This document shows, one piece after another, positions 8,413-14,955 of a stretch of 26,411 nt of DNA. The position numbers were made by a program, and so were the translations under genes. The DNA is from JACRFW01 sp964531745 (GTDB lineage: Bacteria > Patescibacteriota > Patescibacteriia > Magasanikbacterales > GWA2-37-8): assembly GCA_964531745.1 (NCBI GenBank), contig CAZHFX010000011.1, positions 1 to 26,411 on the forward strand. The letters run 5' to 3'. Each line of letters starts with the position of its first letter. The stretch's first letter is position 1. The notes under the pieces were generated by a model, which saw only the letters and a program-made list of their open reading frames with translations, did not search any database and was not told the DNA's origin.

Positions 8413-9609
8413 ATGGACCAAATAAAAACCCAATTTCCCATTTTTGCTAACCACCCGGGGCTGGTCTATCTTGATAGCGCCGCGACCACCCAAACGCCCA
8501 GCGTGGTGATTGACGCCATGAACGACTACTACACCAAAACTCGCTCTAACGTGCACCGGGGAATTTATGATTTGAGCGAACAGGCCACCGCCGCCTACGA
8601 AGCCGCACGCACGAGCCTGGCGAAATTTCTCAACGCCGACCGCGAAGAAATTATTTTTACCGCCGGTACCACGCACGGGCTAAACCTACTCGCCTACTCC
8701 CTTACTCCCAAAATGTCGCACCGCGACAACGTGGTCCTCACTCGCCTGGAGCACCATGCCAACATGGTGCCCTGGCAGGAAATGGCCAAACATTACGGCT
8801 TTACTATTCGCTATATTGAACTTACTGCCGAGGGCGAATTAGACATCGCTTCGGCGGAAAAAGTTATTGATGCCAACACCAAAATTGCGAGCTTTGCCTT
8901 TGTTTCCAATGTCCTCGGCACGGTCGCCCCGGTTAAAAAAATCTGCGCGCTCGCCCACGCTCGCCGCGCGCTCACCATTGTGGACGCCGCCCAATCGGTG
9001 GCGCACCTCCCGACCGACGTACGCGACCTGGACTGTGATTTTCTGGTGCTCTCCGGCCACAAACTCTACGGCCCGACCGGTATTGGCGCGCTTTACGGCA
9101 AAAAAATGCTTCTAGAAGAATGCCTGGAACCGTTTTTCTACGGCGGCGACATGATCAAGACTGTTTCGTACACCGGCGCGGCGTGGGCAGACCTTCCCAG
9201 CCGTTTTGAAGCGGGTACGCAGAACATCGCCGGGGTCATCGGTTTCGGCGCGGCCGCGGAGTGGTTTATGAATCTTGGCTGGGAGAAAATTACTACGCAC
9301 GAACGGAAAATCGTCAGCTATGCTTTAGAAAAATTAACGCCGTTGGTTGCTGTCACGGGCGCTACCGACCCGAACAAACGCACCGGGCTCGTAGCTTTCA
9401 CTATTCCCGGCATTCACCCGCATGACATCGCCGAAATTTTGAATCAAGACAATATTTGTATTCGCGTTGGTTTTCATTGTGCCGAACCGCTCCACCGCCA
9501 CCTCGGCATCGGGCCGACCGCGCGGGCGTCATTTGGAGTGTACACGACCAAAGAAGATATTGACCGACTGGCCACGGAAATTGAAAAAGTAAAAACCATC
9601 TTTGCCTAG
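8413..9609 (+). CDS. sufS: Cysteine desulfurase SufS
   Basis: A 398-aa PLP enzyme that takes sulfur from cysteine as a persulfide for cluster assembly. The PLP lysine is Lys217 in SGHKLYG. The sulfur-carrying cysteine is Cys356 in VGFHCAEP, the motif of group II (SufS) desulfurases. LDSAATTQTP at the N-terminus and RSNVHRG are also diagnostic. The gene begins 5 nt after sufB and ends 1 nt before the sufU ATG, so it is in the middle of the operon. Sulfur acceptor is most likely SufU, encoded next. Confidence 0.98.
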   Translation: MDQIKTQFPIFANHPGLVYLDSAATTQTPSVVIDAMNDYYTKTRSNVHRGIYDLSEQATAAYEAARTSLAKFLNADREEIIFTAGTTHGLNLLAYSLTPKMSHRDNVVLTRLEHHANMVPWQEMAKHYGFTIRYIELTAEGELDIASAEKVIDANTKIASFAFVSNVLGTVAPVKKICALAHARRALTIVDAAQSVAHLPTDVRDLDCDFLVLSGHKLYGPTGIGALYGKKMLLEECLEPFFYGGDMIKTVSYTGAAWADLPSRFEAGTQNIAGVIGFGAAAEWFMNLGWEKITTHERKIVSYALEKLTPLVAVTGATDPNKRTGLVAFTIPGIHPHDIAEILNQDNICIRVGFHCAEPLHRHLGIGPTARASFGVYTTKEDIDRLATEIEKVKTIFA

Positions 9610-9610
9610 T

Positions 9611-9991
9611 ATGACTGACAACTTGTACCACGAAGCGCTATTGGATATCTACAAGCACCCGCTCAACAAGCAAGCGCTAGCTGATTTTTCTATCCAGCAC
9701 AAAGAGATCAATTCAACTTGTGGCGATGAAGTAGAAATTTTTATTAAGCTAGAAAATGACCGTGTGACAAAAATTGGCTGGCAAGGCACCAGCTGTGCCA
9801 TTTCCCAAGCCGGAGCCTCGCTCACCACCGACGCGGTGAAAGGCAAAACTGCGGCCGAAATTAAAGCCATGACCCCGGAAACTGTGCTGACGTTGCTGGG
9901 TTTGCCCAATTTGAACCCTACCCGTCTGCGTTGCGCCTTGCTCGCGCTTGAAGCGCTGAAGAAAGCCCTTGTAAAATGTCCCTTGAATTAA
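9611..9991 (+). CDS. sufU: SufU-type sulfur-transfer/scaffold protein
   Basis: A 126-aa IscU-fold protein of the SufU type. In SufU systems it accepts persulfide sulfur from SufS through a zinc-bound cysteine. The three conserved cysteines are Cys37 (in TCGDE), Cys62 (in GTSCAIS) and Cys108 (in RLRCAL). Asp39 provides the usual fourth zinc ligand. ATG 9611 follows the sufS stop by one base; a TTG at 9602 inside sufS is less likely. Its last 16 nt overlap the start of sufC, so the two are translationally coupled. Confidence 0.95.
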   Translation: MTDNLYHEALLDIYKHPLNKQALADFSIQHKEINSTCGDEVEIFIKLENDRVTKIGWQGTSCAISQAGASLTTDAVKGKTAAEIKAMTPETVLTLLGLPNLNPTRLRCALLALEALKKALVKCPLN

Positions 9992-10707
9992 AAAACTTGC
10001 ACATCGCGGTTGAAAAAAAAGAGATCATCCATGGTCTCTCTCTTATTGTCGCCCCGGGCGAAACGCACGTGGTTATGGGGCCAAACGGCAGCGGCAAATC
10101 CACGCTCGCGAATACACTTCTCGGCCACCCCAACTATGCCCTCACCAAAGGCACTATAAAAATTGACGGCACTGACGCCACCAAATTGAAACCGGAAGAA
10201 CGGGCAAAACTAGGGCTTTTCCTAGCAATGCAACACGCGCCGGAAATTCCGGGCGTGAGTGTCGCTAATTTTTTGCGCCTCGCCATCGCCGCACGCACCG
10301 GAGAGCGTAAAAATCCTGTTATCTTCCACCAAGAACTAATAAGGATATTGCAAAAAGTCGGTCTCGCGCCGGATTTTGCCCTGCGCTCTTTGAACGCCGG
10401 ATTTTCCGGGGGCGAAAAAAAACGCCTGGAGATAGCCCAACTCCTAATTTTTAAACCCAAGTACAGTATTTTGGACGAAATTGACTCCGGTCTTGACGTT
10501 GACGCGCTAAAAATTGCGGCTGACGCCGTTCAAAACCTTAAAAAAACCGACGCCGGGGTTTTAATTATCACTCACTACCCGCGCCTGCTCTCGCACCTCA
10601 AAGCTGACGCTATCCATATTATGGCCAAAGGAAAAATTGTGAAAACTGGCGGACCGGAAATAGCGGCCGAGCTAGAAAAAGATGGCTTCAAAAAATATGA
10701 AAAATGA
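9976..10707 (+). CDS. sufC: SUF system ABC-type ATPase SufC
   Basis: A 243-aa soluble ABC ATPase that drives cluster assembly on SufB. The Walker A GPNGSGKST is at 35-43, the signature SGGEKKR starts at 144, and Walker B ends in Asp167-Glu168 within YSILDEIDSGLD, the SufC-type sequence. The H-loop histidine is in IITHYPR. There is no transmembrane domain, as expected. The ATG lies within the end of sufU and its 3' end overlaps the following DUF59 gene. Confidence 0.98.
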   Translation: MSLELKNLHIAVEKKEIIHGLSLIVAPGETHVVMGPNGSGKSTLANTLLGHPNYALTKGTIKIDGTDATKLKPEERAKLGLFLAMQHAPEIPGVSVANFLRLAIAARTGERKNPVIFHQELIRILQKVGLAPDFALRSLNAGFSGGEKKRLEIAQLLIFKPKYSILDEIDSGLDVDALKIAADAVQNLKKTDAGVLIITHYPRLLSHLKADAIHIMAKGKIVKTGGPEIAAELEKDGFKKYEK

Positions 10708-10999
10708 AAAACCCATCACCAAGGAAGCCGCGATTGAGGCGCTGAAAACCGTGCTTGACCCGGAGATACATTTGGATATCTGGACGATGGGCCTGATTTA
10801 TAACGTGGAAATAAAAAATGGCGGCGTTGACGTGCTCATGACCTACACCACCCCCTTCTGCCCCTGGGGGCCGCAGTTGAACGACGAGGTAACCGCCGCG
10901 CTCAAAAAACGGCTCGGAGTAAAAAATGTGAATCTAGAGATTACCTTTGATCCACCTTACATCATGCCGCCGGAGCTCCGGGCAACGCTCGGGATTTAG
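10697..10999 (+). CDS. DUF59/MIP18-family Fe-S maturation factor (SufT-like)
   Basis: A 100-aa MIP18/DUF59 protein, the family of SufT and of the carboxyl-terminal part of several cluster carriers, which help deliver Fe-S clusters to target proteins. The family hallmark LDPEIHLDIWTMGLIY is near the N-terminus. The conserved Cys lies in TTPFCPWG, and the domain ends with the usual FDPPY block. An ATG at 10682 would add five residues; 10697 gives a normal 11-nt overlap with sufC. It is the last gene of the SUF operon. It could also be called a PaaD-like protein, but the operon supports SufT. Confidence 0.92.
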   Translation: MKNEKPITKEAAIEALKTVLDPEIHLDIWTMGLIYNVEIKNGGVDVLMTYTTPFCPWGPQLNDEVTAALKKRLGVKNVNLEITFDPPYIMPPELRATLGI

Positions 11000-11002
11000 C
11001 GT

Positions 11003-11031
11003 TTGCCAAAAGTAACAATAACGATTATACT
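11003..11031 (+). promoter_or_regulatory. Promoter upstream of the ferredoxin gene
   Basis: TTGCCA (11003-11008) and TATACT (11026-11031) are separated by 17 bp, immediately after the SUF operon. The predicted transcript would run through the palindromic repeat at 11043-11159 before reaching the ferredoxin start, so that RNA leader would be highly folded. Confidence 0.78.
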
Positions 11032-11042
11032 AGCGAACGATC

Positions 11043-11159
11043 TGTCATTCAGAGGTCGCTCGCCTAGGCGAGCGACCGAAGAATCTTCCGCTTGTGCCCG
11101 TTCACCAATTGGCATAAAAGTAAGATCCTTCATCCGCCTGAGGCGGATGAAGGATGACA
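11043..11159. repeat. TGTCATTC palindromic repeat, gene-less copy
   Basis: A 117-bp element with inverted ends TGTCATTC and GGATGACA. It contains a perfect 24-bp palindrome (11054-11077, GGTCGCTCGCC and its complement) and a 31-nt hairpin with 14-bp arms and a TGA loop (11125-11155). The stretch GAAGAATCTTCCGCTT after the first palindrome is the same as in the left end of the GIY-YIG element at 16089. The middle holds only a GTG-initiated seven-codon frame, so it may be a deletion derivative. It lies in the leader of the ferredoxin gene. Confidence 0.85.
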
Positions 11160-11166
11160 ATTTTAT

Positions 11167-11457
11167 ATGACAGAAAAAGTAAAGCTCCCGGCTAATCTGC
11201 CGGAACAAATCTCCCAAAAAATAAAAAACGGCGGAAAAATCCGCCGTATTGTCGTTGACCGCGCCAAATGCATCGGCGCCAATTCCTGCGTCGTCGTCGC
11301 GCCCGGCGTTTTTCAGCTTGATGAAGATAATCTGGCCTACGTTGTTGACCCAAATTCAACTGATGAAGACACTATCAGGCTGGCCGCCGAGTCCTGTCCG
11401 GTTTTGGCGGTGTTGCTCTACGACGAAAACGAAAAAAAACTTTTCCCGGAAGAATAG
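11167..11457 (+). CDS. Small ferredoxin, probably [3Fe-4S] type
   Basis: A 96-aa electron carrier. The cluster motif is CIGANSC, with Cys35 and Cys41, and the distal Cys77 is in ESCPV. The position that holds the second cysteine in CxxCxxC ferredoxins is Ala38. That pattern is known from single-cluster ferredoxins that bind [3Fe-4S], so a [3Fe-4S] centre is the likely state. GVFQLDEDNLAYV between the cysteines is also typical of this family. It lies downstream of the SUF operon under its own promoter and ends only 3 nt from the convergent hpf stop. Possible partner: the reductase at 6202-6891 (inference). Confidence 0.9.
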   Translation: MTEKVKLPANLPEQISQKIKNGGKIRRIVVDRAKCIGANSCVVVAPGVFQLDEDNLAYVVDPNSTDEDTIRLAAESCPVLAVLLYDENEKKLFPEE

Positions 11458-11460
11458 GAG

Positions 11461-11814
11461 CTAACCGAGATACTCTTTGTTCCGGCGCGCCATCGCTTGG
11501 GCGCGTTTTTTAACGCTCCGCGTTTTTATTTTATTCTTTTTTAGTTCTCCTTCTACTTTATTTTTTAATAAATCAATGGCCGCGTAGGCGGTTCCCGCCA
11601 TTTTTTTAGCGAACAAATCATTGCCTGGGATTTCAATTTTACATTCAGCGTAAAAAATATCTCCTTTCAAGTGGTGTTTGGTTTCCACTCCGACCACCAC
11701 CGTGGCGCGGATGATAGCCGGTAAAAATTTTTCCAGCCCAGCCATTTTCCGGTTCACATAATCCTCAATCGCGTCGGTCAGCGCCACTCCTTTCCCAGAG
11801 ATAATTATCTGCAT
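11461..11814 (-). CDS. hpf: Ribosome hibernation promoting factor, short form
   Basis: A 117-aa HPF/RaiA (YfiA) family protein that binds the 30S decoding region and inactivates ribosomes in stationary or stressed cells. It begins MQIIISGKGVALTDAIEDYV, the family-typical first strand and helix, followed by HLKGDIFYAECKIEIPG and the helix AAIDLLKNKVEGELKKNKIK. It lacks the C-terminal dimerisation domain of long HPF, so it is the short form. It lies 27 nt downstream of murB, probably on the same transcript, and converges on the ferredoxin gene. Confidence 0.94.
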   Translation of the reverse strand: MQIIISGKGVALTDAIEDYVNRKMAGLEKFLPAIIRATVVVGVETKHHLKGDIFYAECKIEIPGNDLFAKKMAGTAYAAIDLLKNKVEGELKKNKIKTRSVKKRAQAMARRNKEYLG

Positions 11815-11841
11815 ACGGCTGAAAAAATTAAAATTAAAAAT

Positions 11842-12780
11842 TTACCTTACTACGCGCACTTCCTCCTCCAGCACTATGCCATAAGTAGTATACACCTTGT
11901 CTTTTACTTCTTCAACTACCGCTAAAACATCGGCCTGCGTGGCGTTTTGGAAATTAATAAGAAAATTGCCGTGCTCGCGGGAGAGCATCGCGCCGCCCCG
12001 CGCCAGGCCCTTGAGGCCAAGCTGTTCGGTTATCCACCCGGCCGGAACGCGGCCCGCGGCGACAAACTCCGGCGGAAGTTCGGAACGATCGCCTGGCCAA
12101 TCTTTGAGCGGCACATTTTTAAAAAAACTGCCGGCGGAAGGAAGAGGCGGATAATGGCCGGCGCGCTTTTTCACGATTTCCTGCATCGCCTTGAGACTTT
12201 TCGCCGGGTCGCCCGAAACGAGAGCGAAACGCGCCGACAACACGACAGCTTGACTATGCTTAAAAATACTTTCGCGATACCCAAAACCGCACTCAGCGCG
12301 AGCGAGCTCAACCACTTCGCCGTCGCGCCAAACCGTCACTTTGTCCATACTGCGGGCAATGTCGCCGCCGGCCGCGCCGGCATTGCCGCGCACCGCGCCG
12401 CCCACAGTGCCGGGGATGCCGGCCGCCCATTCCAGACCGCTCAAACGGTGCGCTGGCGCGGCCGTGACCACCGCACCAAGCAGGGCACCGGACTCGGCGA
12501 CCAAGGTGGTACCGGCAACGGCTACCGCGGCCCCCCGGTATTTAATGACTACACCCTCAATACCATCGTCGGGCAGAAGCACGTTTGACCCGCCGCCGAT
12601 GATAAAAAAATCCTCGCCAGCGCCGGAGAGAAAATTAAGCAATTCAACCAATTTTTCCCGGTTTATGACTTCAACAAAAAACCGAGCCGGACCGCCAATT
12701 TTGAAAGTGGTTAATCTAGCCAGCGGAGCGTTAACTTTAACCTTGCCGTAACGCTTTAAATTTTCGTAAAGAGCCGCCAT
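11842..12780 (-). CDS. murB: UDP-N-acetylenolpyruvoylglucosamine reductase MurB
   Basis: A 312-aa FAD/NADPH enzyme that makes UDP-MurNAc in the second committed step of peptidoglycan synthesis. FAD-domain motifs are FKIGGPA, IIGGGSNVLL and GIPGTVGGAVRGNAGA. FGYRESIFK and the catalytic-serine motif PSAGSFFKN follow, and the C-terminal HGNFLIN block is also typical. ATG 12780 gives the normal N-terminus. A TTG 15 nt upstream would add five residues. It is divergent from the ATP-grasp gene and shares an AGTATACT block with its promoter. Confidence 0.97.
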   Translation of the reverse strand: MAALYENLKRYGKVKVNAPLARLTTFKIGGPARFFVEVINREKLVELLNFLSGAGEDFFIIGGGSNVLLPDDGIEGVVIKYRGAAVAVAGTTLVAESGALLGAVVTAAPAHRLSGLEWAAGIPGTVGGAVRGNAGAAGGDIARSMDKVTVWRDGEVVELARAECGFGYRESIFKHSQAVVLSARFALVSGDPAKSLKAMQEIVKKRAGHYPPLPSAGSFFKNVPLKDWPGDRSELPPEFVAAGRVPAGWITEQLGLKGLARGGAMLSREHGNFLINFQNATQADVLAVVEEVKDKVYTTYGIVLEEEVRVVR

Positions 12781-12788
12781 AGAAATAG

Positions 12789-12817
12789 TTGCCAAAACCG
12801 CTTATTTTTAGTATACT
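12789..12817 (+). promoter_or_regulatory. Promoter of the ATP-grasp / mraY gene run
   Basis: TTGCCA (12789-12794) and TATACT (12812-12817) with a 17-bp spacer. Predicted start is about 2 nt before the ATG at 12826, so the mRNA is leaderless. The -10 is part of the palindrome AGTATACT (12810-12817). Its reverse reading gives TATACT for murB on the other strand, though I see no good -35 in that direction. Confidence 0.82.
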
Positions 12818-12825
12818 TCGTCAAT

Positions 12826-14091
12826 ATGATTAGCCCCTCTCATCCCTTTCTTACCCGGCCAGTGGTGTACGCTTCCCGCGACATTGAACGAGCGCTCGGA
12901 GCGCCGCTTAGCACAGAGAATTACTACATCATAACAAACTTCAGCGCTTTTGCGAAGAGCGCGGCTGAAGGGCGTCCAAACGCTCTCTTAATTAAGGAAC
13001 GAAATCCGCTGGACACGCGCGAGCTCTTGGCTCACCCAAAAACCGCGGTCTGGCTCCGCGCTCTGCCGCGCCCGCGCATCGTGGTTTTTAAAAATACTGC
13101 CCAAATTGAAAAGGTGTGCCAAAAAAATGGCTGGGAGCTTCTAAATCCTCCCGCCGAGCTGGCGCGCCGGGTGGAAGAAAAAATTTCCCAACTGGAGTGG
13201 CTCGGACCTTTACAAAAATACCTGCCGCCGCACCGGGTGATGTTATGCGAAAATTTAACTTGGACAGACAAAAAATATATTGTCCAATTCAACCATGCCC
13301 ATACCGGTCTCGGCACTATTTTGATTAACTCTTCCCGATCGCTCACTGAACTTAAAAAAAAATTCCCAAAACGCCAGGTCCGCGTCACTGATTTTGTGGC
13401 CGGACCGGCCTTTACCAATAACAATGTAGTGTGGGAAAAACACGTGCTTACCGGAAATATTAACTACCAAATCACCGGCCTCGCACCGTTTACCGCCAAC
13501 CCGTTTGCCACTGTTGGCAATGACTGGACGCTACCGCAACAGCTTATACCCGCCCGACACGCAAGACCGCTTGCGGTCGTTGCGGGCGGGCAGAGGAGGC
13601 AAATTAAACAATTTAAACAAATGGCAACGGCGATTGGAAAAAAATTAGCGCATGACGGCTGGCGCGGGCTGTTTGGCATTGATGCTATTCTTGACGAAAA
13701 AACCGGCAAACTTTATTTGATTGAGATTAACGCGCGGCAACCGGCGTCAACCGCGTTTGAATCAGAATTACAAAAGAAAACAGGAGGCCGGGGTCTGACG
13801 ATTTTTGAGGCTCACTTAATAGCTCTGCTGAAACTACCTTACAAAAAACAAAAATTAATCGCCATAAAAGACGGGGCGCAGATAGTTAAAAGAATGCCAA
13901 ATGCCAAATGCCAAATGCCAAATAAAAAATTAATAATTAATAAATTAAAAAAGATTGGCCTCAATGTCATTCCCTACGAAAACACCATGCCCGGTAGCGA
14001 CTGGTTGCGCGTTCAGAGCGAGAAAGGTATTATGGCCGAGCATAATAAATTTAACGAGATCGGAAAAAATATTAAAAAAATACTGCTATGA
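12826..14091 (+). CDS. ATP-grasp domain protein of unknown specificity
   Basis: A 421-aa protein. The C-terminal half has the ATP-grasp metal/nucleotide block GLFGIDAILDEKTGKLYLIE followed by INARQPAS, where the Glu and Asn ligate Mg-ATP. Such enzymes join a carboxylate to an amine or thiol through an acyl-phosphate. The N-terminal part (residues 1-150) is not one I recognise. The neighbours are a cysteine peptidase and mraY, so a cell-wall peptide substrate is plausible but not shown. It is not a recognisable Ddl. Two repeat-derived inserts are translated in frame: a 42-nt palindrome (13549-13590) and four heptamers (13894-13921). Confidence 0.85.
   Translation: MISPSHPFLTRPVVYASRDIERALGAPLSTENYYIITNFSAFAKSAAEGRPNALLIKERNPLDTRELLAHPKTAVWLRALPRPRIVVFKNTAQIEKVCQKNGWELLNPPAELARRVEEKISQLEWLGPLQKYLPPHRVMLCENLTWTDKKYIVQFNHAHTGLGTILINSSRSLTELKKKFPKRQVRVTDFVAGPAFTNNNVVWEKHVLTGNINYQITGLAPFTANPFATVGNDWTLPQQLIPARHARPLAVVAGGQRRQIKQFKQMATAIGKKLAHDGWRGLFGIDAILDEKTGKLYLIEINARQPASTAFESELQKKTGGRGLTIFEAHLIALLKLPYKKQKLIAIKDGAQIVKRMPNAKCQMPNKKLIINKLKKIGLNVIPYENTMPGSDWLRVQSEKGIMAEHNKFNEIGKNIKKILL
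13549..13590. repeat. 42-nt palindrome inside the ATP-grasp gene
   Basis: CCCGCCCG (13549-13556) and CGGGCGGG (13583-13590) enclose a second near-perfect stem GACCGC/GCGGTC. The full unit is 42 nt, exactly 14 codons, and is translated as PARHARPLAVVAGG or close to it. It lies just before a long helix in the ATP-grasp protein and looks like an inserted intergenic palindrome. Confidence 0.75.
13894..13921. repeat. Four tandem ATGCCAA heptamers
   Basis: Four consecutive copies of ATGCCAA, translated as part of MPNAKCQMPNKK near the C-terminus of the ATP-grasp protein. The same heptamer occurs singly or degenerate between genes, for example on the minus strand at about 14115-14125 and as AAATGTCAAATGCTAAA near 709-725. 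It looks like an intergenic repeat captured inside a gene. Confidence 0.8.
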
Positions 14092-14148
14092 GTAAACAAC
14101 AGCCAAAATCATTTTATTTGGCATTTAACATTCGTAATTCCCACTCCC

Positions 14149-14955
14149 ATGCTCTCCCCGAAAGCTGAACAAGTTATCCGCAGCTACTTTAACCTTCCTT
14201 TCAAAGGAATCCCGGGCGTGCGCGCGCCTTATTTTAACAATACCCGGCAACGAGAACGCGGGCAATTGCGCGTTCTCGCCGGCAAAGGCACGCCCCAAGA
14301 AATTGTTGAGGAAGCCAAAATTATTTCCATCCAATATCACGCCGGCCTGTTTGATAAACAAGGCGACTGCTGTCTCCACAATTCCCACACGGGCAAAGTT
14401 GTCACCGAAGACGATCTCCGCCGATTTCTTATAGACCACAATTTAGGCATTGATTGTTCCGGTTTCGTGACCCAAGCGCTCCTCGCCCATTACCGAGAAA
14501 CCCAGGGAATTAATTTCTTGAAAAAAATTATCATCGCCCCTCCGGGAAAAATTACGCGCCGTCTCATCGCCTGGTTTAGGCCGGTAGAAAATATCAACGT
14601 CGCCACCTACGCGAATGATGCCAACAGCGCGCCGATTCGGAATACCCGGGAAATAAAACCGGGTGATTTGGTGATAATGCTCAAAACCGGACCGCGCCGC
14701 GAACACGACCATATTCTGCTAATCACCGACGCGCAAGAAAAAACCATTCACTACGTCCATGCCCGCGCTTGGAATCGAGAGGGAAAATACGGCCACGGCG
14801 TGGCGCGCGGCTCCATCGCCATCACCAAACCAGGCGGCGCGCTTTTGGAACAAACCTGGGGGGAATTTGGTTTGGTAAATGAACAAAATGAAACCTATCT
14901 GGAGGCAAAGAGCGCTGAAACGTTGGCCTTAAAAAGATTACGCCTGACTCTATGA
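14149..14955 (+). CDS. Putative NlpC/P60- or CHAP-like cysteine peptidase/amidase
   Basis: A 268-aa protein with a papain-type catalytic pattern. Cys103 is in the NLGIDCSGFVTQ motif shared by NlpC/P60 and related amidases. His186/His188 in EHDHILLI is the likely base, within a strand-turn-strand typical of the fold, and KPGDLVIM just before it is also family-typical. Such enzymes cut peptidoglycan peptides. No signal peptide is visible, so it either acts in the cytoplasm, for example on precursors or recycled muropeptides, or leaves the cell by another route. Its stop overlaps the mraY start (ATGA), so the two are translationally coupled. Confidence 0.8.
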   Translation: MLSPKAEQVIRSYFNLPFKGIPGVRAPYFNNTRQRERGQLRVLAGKGTPQEIVEEAKIISIQYHAGLFDKQGDCCLHNSHTGKVVTEDDLRRFLIDHNLGIDCSGFVTQALLAHYRETQGINFLKKIIIAPPGKITRRLIAWFRPVENINVATYANDANSAPIRNTREIKPGDLVIMLKTGPRREHDHILLITDAQEKTIHYVHARAWNREGKYGHGVARGSIAITKPGGALLEQTWGEFGLVNEQNETYLEAKSAETLALKRLRLTL

